Notes: generated by a model not told the origin, from the sequence alone. A stretch of 64,000 nt of DNA from Doryteuthis pealeii (GCA_023376005.1 CM042147.1:115207712-115271711), one strand, 5' to 3'. Positions 22,083 to 33,157 are shown, counted from the first letter of the stretch. Program-made: numbers and translations.

Positions 22083-22162
<80 letters not shown>
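21478..22162. repeat. Complex TA/TG microsatellite cluster
   Basis: Alternating TA and TG/TATG runs, with repeated TATAATTTGTGTATGTGTGT phrases, so it is also a crude minisatellite. Inside it, 21946-22005 is the reverse complement of 39541-39600 (aagtaaacaa, aatgtgtttattt, atggctttgagc). Frames through this region are artefacts. Confidence 0.9.
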
Positions 22163-22163
<1 letters not shown>

Positions 22164-22329
22164 TTTGGTGTGGTACCAAGTTTCTTGGTACAAGGTGATT
22201 CTAGGCTGGTCCTATTCTCTACCAGTAGTTTGTTGTAGAGTTCAGGTTCCATATGAGAGCTCAATGTTTAATTATTGTAAACAGAGCAAAGTTATTTGTG
22301 AATAAAAAGGCCTTAAATACCATGGGTAT

Positions 22330-22390
22330 CGTGGTTATGGACCATTTCTACTCGTGGGTATCTAGGGCCCACGAGCTTCTTCAGACCACG
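22330..22390 (-). ncRNA. Type I hammerhead ribozyme motif (HHR-B)
   Basis: Minus strand: CGTGGT (stem I), CTGAAGA core, AG, stem II CTCGTGGG/CCCACGAG (8 bp, loop CCCTAGATA), UA, core GAAA, stem III AUG/CAU with loop GUC, cleavage-site A, then ACCACG which pairs 6 bp with CGTGGT. This is the better preserved of the two arms. The base pair normally closing stem II next to the core is missing (A against A), which may weaken activity. Confidence 0.75.
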
Positions 22391-22435
22391 TATATCTTTT
22401 ATTTAGGCCATGTGCCTGTCTAAATAAAAGATATA

Positions 22436-22496
22436 CGTGGTCTGAAGAAGCTCGTGGGCCCTAGATACCCACAAGTGGAAATGGTCGATAACCACG
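22436..22496 (+). ncRNA. Type I hammerhead ribozyme motif (HHR-C)
   Basis: Right-arm twin of HHR-B. Stem I CGTGGT (22436-22441) pairs with ACCACG (22491-22496); core CTGAAGA 22442-22448; GAAA 22478-22481. Relative to HHR-B, stem II has one change (CCCACAAG) and stem III one change (G opposite G), so it is probably less active or dead. Confidence 0.65.
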
Positions 22497-22530
22497 ATAC
22501 CCATGGTATTTAAGGCCTTTTTATTCACAA

Positions 22531-22559
<29 letters not shown>

Positions 22560-22563
<4 letters not shown>

Positions 22564-23466
22564 ATATATATATTTATATACTGCTCTTGTCTACATGTAT
22601 ATATAACATGGGCACAGAGAGGTTATGACGTATTTCAATGCCCACAATTGTGAGAAGAGATTTGTTTGTTTGCTTTTTTTTTTAACTTAATGAACAACAA
22701 AGTTAATCCCCCCTCGTTCACAGACTTGATGCACACAAAATCGATAGACATAAAAGGCCTGGGTATTAATATGAAATAACTCATGAATGACACACATGTT
22801 TGATGTTTAAATTGTTTGGCCTGCTTTTTGGTGTTGTTACAAATTTGGAGATTGTTTGAAAGCAAGACTTCCTTCCACAATTTTTGCAGGGGTAATTCTG
22901 TCTACATAATTGCGTTTCTACGCTCCCCCCCCCCCGAAACAACAGTACCATTAAAATACGCTCGATGATCAAAAGATAACTGCATACTCATTTTAGATGC
23001 TGCCATATTTTTGTTCTGTTCATTTGTCACAAGATTTTTTTCTTTTGTTCTTCTTTTTCTTTTTTTTTTTTTTTTTTTATTATTAGCCAAATATGCTAAA
23101 ATTATTGATAATTCATTCATTTTCCTTATAATGAGATTTTTGATTGAATGATATTTACAAATATGTAATTATTCCAAACTTGATATTTTCTCATCATAGG
23201 CATTGATTTGCTTCAATCAAAACCAGTCTGGCACAAGACCCTGTTTTTGGAGCTCCCTGCTTTCATTCTACATATACAGGTATAGAATGTCTTAAGTAAA
23301 ATTCTGAACATCAAAAATTAAATTTTTTCCATGAAAAAAAAAATATTTCAGTTTTGTTAATAAAATTGAACTATCTTTGGAAGTCCATCTGAGAAATATA
23401 TATATGGCCAATAAAATTTAAATTAAAAAAAAGTTTTGATTTGTTATTATTATTATTATTATTATT
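22560..23466. other. Unassigned AT-rich stretch
   Basis: Homopolymer runs (C near 22927, T near 23050) and a (TTA)n run at about 23443-23466. No gene recognised. Confidence 0.5.
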
Positions 23467-23880
23467 ACTAGCAAAATAAAAAGACGCGCTCCGGGCGATG
23501 TAAAAATAATTTTTTGAAAGATATTGCCTGAGGGGATGGGAGCTGAAAATTCAATGTCATAGAGTGTGTACCATAAGTATGTAAAATCGTCAAATTTATT
23601 AAAGGAGTAAAAAAAAAAAAGAAAGAAAGACAATTGAAATGGAAACAGTTCCGATAACTTTAAATATTATATTAGAATAAAACAATCTATATATAAATAT
23701 ATAACGCCGGGCATCTATTTATTGAAACAATGAGGATTGTTTAACGTTGCATGCTCACATTTTGAGTATATCTATTCTATGTAATGACGTTGGATTATGT
23801 GTTGGGTAATGTGATGTAAGCAGTGACGTAGTTTTTGTTACAGACAAAAACCGGAAGCAAATCTCCATTATTAATAGATT
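23467..23880 (+). repeat. Dispersed repeat G, copy 1
   Basis: About 410 bp matching 24296-24684 in the same orientation: GGGCGATGTAAAAATA, ATATTGCCTGAGGG, AATTCAATGTCA, ACAATGAGGA, GGGTAATGTGA and a shared end TTACAGACAAAAACCGGAAG, then TCTCCATTATTAATAG. Class unknown; the end resembles repeat F. Confidence 0.8.
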
Positions 23881-24009
23881 TTAATGCTAATTTTATGTTT
23901 CATTATGACAGTTTTCTTTTAAAATTTATCTCTGAGATTTCTGCATATATTCATTAAGATAAAACCAATCAATTAGAAATGAATAATATTAATCAGATAT
24001 TCATTAAAA

Positions 24010-24290
24010 TCAAACTTTTAATATTGATATGCAAATTAGCCTTCCCGTACAAACTGTAAATTACTATTTTGCTTTATATATAAATACAATTGCATGTTAT
24101 TATAATGTAGGTATTAATAATGCATGTTATTAGAATACAGTATTAATAATGTTAAACAATTTTATCAATAATTGGGATTTAAATAAAAATAAAAGCATAG
24201 AGAATGTGACATAAATAACTAAGGAAATTGTGTCATAATATAGTTTTGGTTACAGACAGACAAACTCACAATCTCCATTATAATAAGACT
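24010..24290 (-). repeat. Dispersed repeat F, copy 2
   Basis: Reverse complement of the 19053 copy, ending in CACAATCTCCATTATAATAAG. It sits between the two repeat G copies. Confidence 0.7.
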
Positions 24291-24295
24291 AGTAC

Positions 24296-24684
24296 AAAAA
24301 AAAAAACATCCTCAGGGCGATGTAAAAATAGATTTTTGAAACATATTGCCTGAGGGTTGGGAGTAAAAAATTCAATGTCAGCGAGTTTGTACCCTAAGTA
24401 AGTAAAATCATCAAATTCATTAAAGGATTAAAAAAATAAAACCATTTGAAATGTAAACTTTAAATATGTATTAAAATAAAACAAACTATATATAGATATA
24501 TAATACCAGTCATGTATTTATTAAAACTTGTTTTAAAAAACAATGAGGACTGTCTAATGTTGCATGTTCAAATTTTGAGTGTATTTATTCTATGTTATGA
24601 CAATTTTGGGTAATGTGACATAAGCAGTGACGTAATTTTTGTTACAGACAAAAACCGGAAGCGAATCTCCATTATTAATAGATA
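24296..24684 (+). repeat. Dispersed repeat G, copy 2
   Basis: Second copy of the 23467 repeat, diverged by scattered substitutions and small indels. Confidence 0.8.
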
Positions 24685-24908
24685 TTGTTATCTTTGCCAC
24701 CATACGCTCCTGTTAATCTTGATTATAACAATACCAGCAATAAAATAATGATTTAAATCATCAACTCTAAATATTAATTCAATTTTATATTAAAATTTTG
24801 CCAATTTAGATATTTTATCTATGGCAAAACATCATTAGAAATATGGCAACAAAAATTATTACTTAACTAGCTTAAAAGCCGACTTATTGGGTGGCAATTA
24901 AGCTAATA

Positions 24909-24950
<42 letters not shown>

Positions 24951-25305
24951 TTCTTGTAGGGTGTTGTTACCAGGTCTTGTTTAAGATTGTATGCAGCATT
25001 CTTGTGCAGCTACCGTCTCTATATGGCCACCTGCCACATATTACACAAATGATCCATGTAAGGAGAACAAGACACACCGGCCATTGCTGGTGAAGCAAGG
25101 ATGAACTCATAAGTGATGTTCTTCCGTGGAAGCCATCACATGGGCATGCCAGCATGGGCTGTCCAGCAAATACATACATTGATCAGCTCTGCGTGTATAC
25201 TGAATACCACAAAGAGGATCTCCCAAGAGCAATGAATGATAGAGAGGGTTGGTGAGAGATTGTCATGGATATCTGTGCTGCCGGCACAACATGATGATGA
25301 TGATG

Positions 25306-25310
<5 letters not shown>
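24951..25310 (+). pseudogene. RTE-like retrotransposon 3' end
   Basis: Plus strand reads LYGHLPHITQMIHVRRTRH, TGHCW, SKDELISDVLPWKPSHGHA and CPANTYIDQLC, then EDLPRAMNDREGW, with stop codons and indels. It ends in ATGATGATGATGAT at about 25290-25309. This is the C-terminal tail of an endonuclease/RT polyprotein. Simple trinucleotide 3' tails are known for RTE-clade LINEs. Copies also at 30600 and 44085. Confidence 0.75.
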
Positions 25311-25345
<35 letters not shown>

Positions 25346-25350
25346 TATAT

Positions 25351-25556
25351 AAGTAAAGTAAAGTCGTCGGGCGGCCTAAAGTCGGTATCAGCCAGTCAGC
25401 GAGGGAGTCTATCCCCTTTTCAATGGCACTAGACCAAGGAGATTGTTTTAGCATCTGAGGTGGAGCGCCACACCTACCACCAGCTCCTTACTTTACCGCA
25501 CTAGGAACCTTGTGGATTCTAGCCGAACACTCTACTGACTGAGCTAACCCGGCCCC
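25351..25556 (-). mobile_element. SINE-1 copy with internal deletion
   Basis: Reverse-oriented SINE-1. Compared with the full copies it lacks about 45 bp between the TTTACCGCA block and the B-box region (the ATGAGTAGCACAGGGAT part), so the B box is lost. Confidence 0.85.
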
Positions 25557-25580
25557 AAAATTTATATATATATATATATA

Positions 25581-25772
25581 TCCCCTTTTCAATGGCGCTA
25601 GACCAAGGAGATTGTTTTGGCATCTGAGGTGGAGCGCCACACCTACCACCAGCTCCTTACTTTACCGCACAGATTCCTGTGCTACTCATACACTGAGTTG
25701 GCGAGGAGGTATCGAACTAGGAACCACGTGGATTCTAGCCGAACACTCTACCGACTGAGCTAACCCGGCCCA
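25581..25772 (-). mobile_element. SINE-1 copy, 3'-truncated
   Basis: Reverse-oriented and nearly identical to the neighbour at 25351 over the shared part, but starting at CCCCTTTTCAATGGCGCTAG. The last 45 bp or so of the element are missing and replaced by a TA run. Confidence 0.85.
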
Positions 25773-25783
25773 AAATTCATATA

Positions 25784-25805
25784 TATATATATATATATAT
25801 ATATA

Positions 25806-25841
<36 letters not shown>
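25784..25841. repeat. (TA)n(TG)n microsatellite
   Basis: TA run followed by an uninterrupted GT run. Confidence 0.95.
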
Positions 25842-25842
<1 letters not shown>

Positions 25843-26300
25843 GAAATCACAGATAAGGCCTCTTAAATCATCTGTATTTGAACAGAAACTGAATGATCAA
25901 AATAAATCTATCCCACACTTAATACAATATTGACAAAGCAACAAGCTTCTAAGTGTTATTCATGGAAAGAGAAAGAATTCACTGATCAAAGAATAATAAT
26001 GTCAGCAGAATAAATTTCTTGAAGGCCTGTCAATTGTTTTATTAATATCTTTCCGATCCACACCGCTTCTGCCATACTCCTGTTTCTTAGCACCCACCTA
26101 GGTAATTCCAAAGTATCCCAGGCTTCTGGACCACCACCCACACTGGAAATGTTTTCCCTACAGGATAAGAACAAAAAAAATACTTCTCTTTGAAGATTAA
26201 TTAGAAGGCAAACTGAAATTTTAAACCTCTTAACTCACCAACCCATCATTCTTACTACTAAGCCATGCTAGCAAGTTATTTCGTTTATTTCCTGACAGTT
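25842..26300. other. Unassigned stretch
   Basis: No gene or repeat recognised. A 62-residue minus-strand frame (25986-26174) has no recognisable domain. Confidence 0.4.
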
Positions 26301-26309
26301 GAATTATTA

Positions 26310-26950
26310 TTATCATATTATTATTGTCATATATATTATTCTATTTTAATTATCATTGTTATTTTAGGTAATATTATTTTATTATTTTAGTTAATATTAT
26401 TTTATTATTTTAGGTAATATCATTTTATTATTTTAGGTATTATATTATTATTTTAGTTAATTATTTTAGTTAATATTATTTTATTATTTTAGTATTTGTT
26501 ATTTATTAATATTTTTATTATTTTAGGTAATATTATTTTTTATTATTTTATTATTTTTAGTTATATTATTTTATTATTTTAGTTAATTTTATTATTTATT
26601 ATTTAGGTAATATTATTTTTTTATTTTAGGTAATATTATTTTTATTTTGTTATTTTAGTTATTATTTTAGTAATATTATTTTTAGGTTTATTATTTAGGT
26701 TATTTTAGTTAATATTATTTATTATTTTAGGTAATATTATTTTATTATTTTAGGTAATATTATTTTATTATTTTAGTTAATATTATTTTATTATTTTAGT
26801 TAATTATTTTAGTTATATTATTTATTATTTTAGGTAATATTATTTTGTTATTTTAGGTATATTATTTTGTTATTTTAGGTATATTATTTTGTTATTCTAG
26901 GTAATATTCTGTTATTATAGTTAATTTTATTCTATTAATTTAGGTAGTAT
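26310..26950. repeat. AT-rich minisatellite (about 20 bp)
   Basis: Thirty or so units of TATTTTAGGTAATATTATTT type with variable length. Confidence 0.9.
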
Positions 26951-27152
26951 TTTCTGTGAAAAAATAACATTATTTTAGTAGAGAAATATTTATAATTTGT
27001 AATATCATATTTATAAACATCTTTATTTTTTATTTTTAGGCCCAGTTATTTAACCAAGCAAAAACTTTATATGATTACTTAACATATTTGAAAATATATT
27101 TTTTGATTATTAATATTTAATTAATAAATTAATATTTATTTAATTAATCTAT

Positions 27153-27438
27153 CTTAGGAAGTATTCTGTGAAAAATTTAATGAAGTTTTACAGAGAAATA
27201 ATAGGAAAAAATTTAAGTGAGATTTATCCGGTTAAACATTTTTGTTTTTTGTCCAGATTGTGCTATGGAATTTTTTTTACATCTCCAACTTCTGTCTTAG
27301 GAAGTATTCTGTGAAAAATTTAATGAAGTCTTACAGAGAAATAATAGGAAAAAATTTAAGTGAGATTTATCCGGTTAAACATTTTTGTTTTTTGTCCAGA
27401 TTGTGCTATGGAATTTTTTTTACATCTCCAACTTCTGT
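27153..27438 (+). repeat. 143-bp tandem duplication
   Basis: Two nearly identical copies starting CTTAGGAAGTATTCTGTG at 27153 and 27296; they differ at about one position (gaagtttta versus gaagtctta). A recent duplication. Confidence 0.9.
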
Positions 27439-27439
27439 C

Positions 27440-27765
27440 TCCGGGCATCCTTCCAGTCTGCAGGGACTTTCAAGTTTTCCTAGGCATCCTTCACGATGGT
27501 GTATAGCACCAGTTAGAGATTGCCCTTCTCACCTCGTCTAGGTCTGGACATTTACTCATCCAGTGCTAGATTGGTCGTTGTTCAATGTTGTCTGCTACAT
27601 GTTGATCCACAGTGTGGAAAAGTGGTCCTTCCATCTGGCAAGAAGGTTGCTCTTTTCTGTGAGTAGCGTTCTATTGTCAAGAGCCATCAGTTAGTCTGGG
27701 TGGTTCACTCTTGGGCCCCATATCACTCTCATGCTCTGGTAAAAACCTTTGGGGTCAACAAAGCT
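27440..27765 (-). pseudogene. Non-LTR retrotransposon EN-RT linker/RT N-terminus
   Basis: Minus strand reads DPKGFYQSMRVIWGPRV, then TLLTEKSNLLARWKDHFSTL and, near 27440, KVPADWKDA in another frame. These are the conserved linker and start of the reverse transcriptase in RTE/CR1-type polyproteins. It lies head to head with the plus-strand C-terminal piece at 27766, as expected from an inverted 5' part. Confidence 0.65.
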
Positions 27766-27915
27766 CAGGTACAAAGAAAACATCAAGAGAAACCTGAAGG
27801 ACTTTAACATTCCCATAGACAAGTTGGCAAGATGCAACCAGCAACCGAATGAATTTGATGAAAATGATTCACGTGGTGTCATCATCGGATACGATGGACA
27901 GCAAGTAATAATAAC
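27766..27915 (+). pseudogene. Non-LTR RT C-terminal tail (inverted junction)
   Basis: Reads RYKENIKRNLKDFNIPIDKL then ARCNQQPNEFDENDSRGVI. It matches 28495-28645 closely, and both end in CAGCAAGTAATAATAA. Confidence 0.7.
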
Positions 27916-27948
27916 TCTCTGAAGAATATTAGAAATGTTCAAACAAAC

Positions 27949-28165
27949 AAGGTTCCTGGTTCGATACCAGCCTTCGCCAACTCAGCATATGAGTAGTGCA
28001 GGGATCTGTGCAATCAAACGAGGAGCTGATGGTAGGTGTGGCGCTCTGCATCAGAAGCTAAAAAAACAATCTCTTTGGTCTAGTGCTAGTGAAAAGGGGA
28101 TAGACTCCCTCGCTGTCTGGCTGATACCGACTTTAAGCCAACCCGACGACTTTACTTTACTTACT
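27949..28165 (+). mobile_element. SINE-1 copy, 5'-truncated
   Basis: Starts at the B box (GGTTCCTGGTTCGATACCAG) and continues through the full body to GACGACTTTACTTTACTTAC. It lacks the A box. Confidence 0.9.
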
Positions 28166-28319
28166 TTTGTGAAATGTGACTTCATCTTCATTGCCATGTA
28201 GTGTTTCTTATAGAAAATGATAACACTGGTGTTGATTTAACACTTTTTTCATGTGTTAAGGTTTTCATGTGTTTAGGGTACTCGCTGCATGGTGGAAGTG
28301 CCCGGTATGTCAGGAATTT

Positions 28320-28650
28320 TTGTACTCTGTATAGCTATATCCTGAAGAGAACTGGACTCCCTGGCATGCACGAAATACTTGTCCAATGCAACCTGAGATG
28401 GGCTGGCCACTTAAACAGACTTGGGGGTGACAGGCTACCAAAATAGATTCTGTACTCTCAACTGAGAGAGGGATCATGTGGAATCAGTAGACCAAAGCTC
28501 AGGTACAAACCAACATCAAGAGAAACCTGAAGGACTTTAACATCCCCATAGGCAGTTGACAAGACGCAACCAGAGACCGAATGAATTTGATGAAAATGAT
28601 TCCCGTGGTGTCATCATCGGATACGATGGACAGCAAGTAATAATAATAAT
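28320..28650 (+). pseudogene. Non-LTR RT C-terminal fragment
   Basis: Reads RTGLPGMHEILVQCNLRWAG, HLNRLGGDRLPK, a stop, then ILYSQLREGSCGISRPKLRY with a frame change, and the same KRNLKDFNIPI tail as 27766. It ends in TAATAATAATAA. A 5'-truncated LINE copy of the LRWxGH...RLPK group. Confidence 0.75.
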
Positions 28651-28900
28651 AAATGACAAGTTTATTCCCACCGTTTAGTTTTTTTAATCTATTTTTAATA
28701 TCTGCTGATTCTTCTTCATAGATTTTTTTTTATTATCAGTATTTATACATCACAAATGACTCATGCATACAGTTACACAATTTCAAATCACAAGCACACA
28801 ATCGCTTTTGACCATATTTTTCATTTTGAAAATCTTTTGCTGCCTGAAGATTGCTCCCAACATAAAAAAGCAGTTATAAAGAGCAATGAAACAAATTGGT

Positions 28901-29000
28901 NNNNNNNNNNNNNNNNNNNNNNNNNNNNNNNNNNNNNNNNNNNNNNNNNNNNNNNNNNNNNNNNNNNNNNNNNNNNNNNNNNNNNNNNNNNNNNNNNNNN
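28901..29000. other. Assembly gap (100 N)
   Basis: Exactly 100 N, probably a placeholder of unknown true length. The 93-bp satellite begins immediately to its right, so collapsed satellite is the likely cause. Confidence 0.99.
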
Positions 29001-30420
29001 ACAAATGTGTTTGTGAAAATTATAGAATACTTGATAACATATGACTTGAGCAAAACTATTAAGCAAGCATTATTATCATTAGTTATTTGAAACTTATAAA
29101 CATGTGTGCAAATTATTAGATACTTTGATAACATATGACTGTGAGCAAACTATTAAGCAAGCATTATTATCATTAGTTATTTGAAACTATATAAATGTGT
29201 GAAAATTATTAGAATACTTGATAACATATGACTGTGAGCAAACTATTAAGCAAGCATTATTATCATTAGTTATTTGAAACTATATAAATGTGTGAAAATT
29301 ATTAGAATACTTGATAACATATGACTGTGAGCAAACTATTAAGCAAGCATTATTATCATTAGTTATTTGAAACTATACAAATGTGTGAAAATTATTAGAA
29401 TACTTGATAAACATATGACTGTGAGCAAACTATTAAGCAAGCATTATTATCATTAGTTATTTGAAACTATACAAATGTGTGAAAATTATTAGAATACTTG
29501 ATAACATATGACTGTGAGCAAACTATTAAGCAAGCATTATTATCATTAGTTATTTGAAACTATACAAATGTGTGAAAATTATTAAATACTTGATAACATA
29601 TAGCAAACTTTAAGCAAGCTTATTATCATAGTTATTTAATATATAATGTGTGAAATATTAGAATACTTATAACATATGACTGTGAGCAAACTATTAAGCA
29701 AGCATTATTATCATTAGTTATTTGAAACTATTAAAGTGTGGAAAATTATTAGAATACTTGATAACATATGACTGTGAGCAAACTATTAAGCAAGCATTAT
29801 TATCATTAGTTATTTGAAACTATATAAATGTGTGCAAATTATTAGAATACTTGATAACATATGACTGTGAGCAAACTATTAAGCAAGCATTAATCATTAG
29901 TTATTTGAAACTATATAAATGTGTGCAAATTATTAGAATACTTGATAACATAATGACTGTGAGCAAAACTATTAAGCAAGCATTATTATCATTAGTTATT
30001 TGAAACTATACAAATGTGTGAAAATTATTAGAATACTTGATAACATATGACTGTGAGCAAACTATTAAGCAAGCATTATTATCATTAGTTATTTGAAACT
30101 ATACAAATGTGTGGAAAATTATTAGAATACTTGATAACATATGACTGTGAGCAAACTATTAAGCAAGCATTATTATCATTAGTTATTTGAACTATATAAA
30201 TGTGTGAAAATTATTAGATACTTGATAACATATGACTGTGTGCAAACTATTAAGCAAGCATTATTATCATTAGTTATTTGAAACTATATAAATGTGTGCA
30301 AATAATTAGAATACTTGATAACATATGACTGTGAGCAAACTATTAAGCAAGCATTATTATCATTAGTTATTTGAAACCATATAACTGTGTGCAAATTATT
30401 TATAAGAATAGTTACTTAAA
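29001..30420. repeat. 93-bp satellite array
   Basis: About 15 units of 92-93 bp containing AATTATTAGAATACTTGATA, CATATGACTGTGAGCAAACT, ATTAAGCAAGCATTATTATC and ATTAGTTATTTGAAACTAT. GACTGTGAG starts at 29230, 29322, 29417 and 29510. One unit near 29580-29660 is strongly degraded, others are near identical. It decays to diverged half-units up to about 30600 and resumes briefly at 30975-31050. Confidence 0.95.
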
Positions 30421-30604
30421 GCTATGATTATTTACAAAGCATTATTATCATTAGTTATTTGAAATCATATATAACTGCATACAAATTATTTATATTACAA
30501 ATAGTTACCTGAAGCTATAATTGTTCACAATTTATCATTATCATTAGTTACTTGAAACCATATAATTGTGTGCAAATTATTTGTATTGAGAATAGTTACT
30601 CGAA

Positions 30605-30985
30605 GCTATAATAAGATATATGGGAGCTCTACAAGAATGCTGTGTGTGGTTTTGAACAAGTCATGGAAACAGCACCCCACAAGGAAGCAGCTGTATGGCC
30701 ACCTGCCCCCTATCTCACAAACCATCCAAGTGAGATGGACAAGACATGCTGGACACTGCTGGAGGAGCAAGGACAAACTTATAAACAACATTCTCCTGTG
30801 GAAGCCAGCACATGGACATGCTAATGTGGGCTGCCCAGCAAGGACCTACATTGACTAACTGTGCAGATACTGGATGCTGCGCAGAGGAAATGCATGGGCA
30901 ATGAATGATAGAGAAGGTTGGCGAGAGATTATCATGGATATATGTGCTAATTGCGCAACATGATGATGATGATGATGATAATTGT
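30605..30985 (+). pseudogene. RTE-like retrotransposon 3' end
   Basis: Reads YGSSTRMLCVVLNKSWKQH, LYGHLPPISQTIQVRWTRHA, GHCWRSKDKLINNILLW and CPARTYID, then a frameshift (LCRYWMLRRG), then AMNDREGWREII. It ends in (GAT)n at 30961-30980. Same family as 24951, less decayed. It sits inside the decayed edge of the 93-bp satellite, so it inserted after the array formed. Confidence 0.8.
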
Positions 30986-31054
30986 TTACAAATTATTTTT
31001 AAAATTAGTTACTTGAAACCATATAACTGTGTGCAAACCATGCAATTGCTTATA

Positions 31055-32090
31055 AAAAAATGACTTTAACATTAATAAACTAAATGAGGTTTGACATGTC
31101 ATGAAATGAACCAATGTAGCATAAGGACCCAGGAACACCATATTTGTGGCCTTGTGCCAGACATGGAGAAACCTTAATAGGATGTAGCATGATTCCCAGA
31201 CCTTACGAATATGAAATTCTAATTATCACCTTTGAATCTATTCGGAGCCAGTGAGTCTGGGATTTTGGTATTAAAATTTAGTTTAATCAGTTTGTCAGAA
31301 GAAAGGATGACCCGTTGACCTCTTAAATGACACGTGTAATTTGGTAAAACAGTTAGAACATTCGAAAGGTTCCAGAAGATTCTAGAAAGCTCGACATCGA
31401 TTTCTATATAATGAAACAACCTTAGATTTTGAATCAGTTGGTCTGGGGACGTGGAGTTGATTAGACAGTCGGGTTACGGATTTTGCCGAGAGCAGTTTGG
31501 CCGAGTTAGTAGTCATAGGCGAGTGACTGGAAAACATGTGTTAAAGAAATCGTTTCTCTCAATAACTTGCATTAAGAAAATAAATTGATGAAAAGCAAGA
31601 AATACTGTCCTCATCTTTATTTTACAACACCAAAGAAATCGTACGGGAATTCATGAATGAAAGCCATTAAACAAACAAACGTGAACAGATACTTGACTGA
31701 TGCTAAGGAGATATATACTTGTCAACAAGTCAAATTGGCCGTAACGAAGAGCACGCGGCCTGTGTAAGTTGATACTCGGTTGATACTCGTCCGCTGACTG
31801 ACCAAAGAACTACTAGATTCTGTGAGTGTTGTAAACAAGCGCTGGAAGTTTACATGCCTTGTAATCGTCAAGCGACTTGTGTGAATTTAATAGTGCCGTG
31901 CATTTTGAGGCACTGGAAGACGCCGTAAAAAGCCCCACAACGTTACACCAACCAAAAAATACAGTGTGACATATTTTGTGCTTTATAAAACAATGTACCT
32001 TCTTTCTTATATAGAGAGATATCAGGTTGTACACATGGGGAGATTAATAAAACTGATGCTTAGTGAAAAAATGTGATACCATTTAAGTAT
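31055..32090. other. Least repetitive stretch; possible regulatory DNA
   Basis: No dispersed repeat or minisatellite recognised over about 1 kb, unusual in this window. It contains the heat-shock-element/TATA pair at 31370-31412. Short frames show no domain. It may be the 5' region of a host transcript, but no exon can be named. Confidence 0.4.
31370..31412 (+). promoter_or_regulatory. Heat shock element plus TATA box
   Basis: 31370-31387 is TTCcaGAAgaTTCtaGAA, four alternating nGAAn/nTTCn modules with the 2-nt spacing bound by trimeric HSF. A further GAA (31364-31366) lies 3 nt upstream. TATATAAT follows at 31405-31412, 18 bp further on, a spacing like that of heat-shock promoters. An E-box-like CACGTG is at 31331-31336. 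No downstream coding region is recognisable, so this may drive a non-coding or repeat-derived transcript, or be chance. Confidence 0.5.
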
Positions 32091-32095
32091 TCACG

Positions 32096-33157
32096 ATAGG
32101 GATACCCATTTTTTGTCTGCTTTTTATTTAAAAAATGAATTAAAATGAATGAAATCGAATATTTAAGGTCAAATTTTGGTCCAAGTCGAAAAATAGTAAC
32201 ACAATGAGCATCAGAAAAAAAAAGCAAAATAATATTACACATGTAATTCATTTTTAATACATTTAAAAGATTTTTTCGGTCAATTTTGATCAAATATATC
32301 TTAACATGGCCGCCTTAGTTGCTGTAAAATCTGTGTTTACAAAATGAATTTAACACTCTTGATTGAAAAAAAAATACCAAAAATCAGGGAATTATCCAAT
32401 TTTAATGAAATTTTCAGTATTGATTTATCAATGAATGAATTTAATAATGCATCAGTTATTTTATTTCAAAACTTTCTGATTTAATTAGGTGTTTCTGCTA
32501 TAATAAATTAATATATAAAATTCATTTAAAATATGAGTATCATGATGTTAAGTTTAAAATGTCATATTATTAGATTCTAAAAACATATTTTTTTAATAAC
32601 TACTTTACTTTAGTATCAATCTCTAATAATTTTTTGTCGAAAAACTCTATTGAAAATTTAGCGCCCTCTTTCAAGCAGAACAAATATTGATGTATATTTT
32701 TTTTCTTTTATAAGATAATAGCCAATTAAATAATTATCGAAATGAGTAAAAAAAATGTCCAAAAATTATTTTAAAATTTTTATTTTCATTTTATTTTCCG
32801 ATTTTTGGTACTTATTTTCTACCTGAGTAGTATCCTTATGAAAAATGTTTTTTCTTCTATTCCCACCTTTAGTCTTTTGTCTTTTTATTTATGCATAAAT
32901 TAGTATCAATCATATATAATACCATGAAATATTTTGCACCCCAAAAATAAGGTGGGGTCAAAGTTAAGTAACCTAAAAAAAATCAGAAAGTTTTGAAATA
33001 AAATAACTAATGCATTATAAAATTCATTAATTGATAAATCAACACTGTAAATTTCATTAAAATCAGATAATTCCCTGATTTTTGTAAATTCTTTTTTTAT
33101 CGGGGGGGATTTGTTTTGTAAAAACACGGATTTTTTGACAAATTGGGTATACCTATT
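32096..33157. mobile_element. About 1-kb element with long inverted repeats
   Basis: Outer ends GGGATACCCATTTTTTGTC (about 32098) and GACAAATTGGGTATACC (about 33138) are imperfect inverted repeats. An inner arm at 32335-32495 (CAGGGAATTATCCAATTTTAATGAAATTT, written in parts, and TCAGTTATTTTATTTC) is matched in reverse at 32975-33095. The middle is AT-rich with no transposase. Possibly a foldback or MITE-like DNA element; target duplication not determined. Confidence 0.65.

Larger units (their letters stand above)
22295..22531. repeat. Perfect-arm palindrome of two hammerhead units
   Basis: Arms 22295-22406 and 22420-22531 are reverse complements of each other over 112 bp with only a few mismatches, separated by 13 nt. 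Each arm carries a hammerhead motif pointing outward, followed by ATACCCATGGTATTTAAGG and a T/A-rich end. A TA run follows the right arm directly. Could be a head-to-head insertion or an assembly foldback; independent substitutions in the arms argue for a real, older duplication. Confidence 0.9.
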
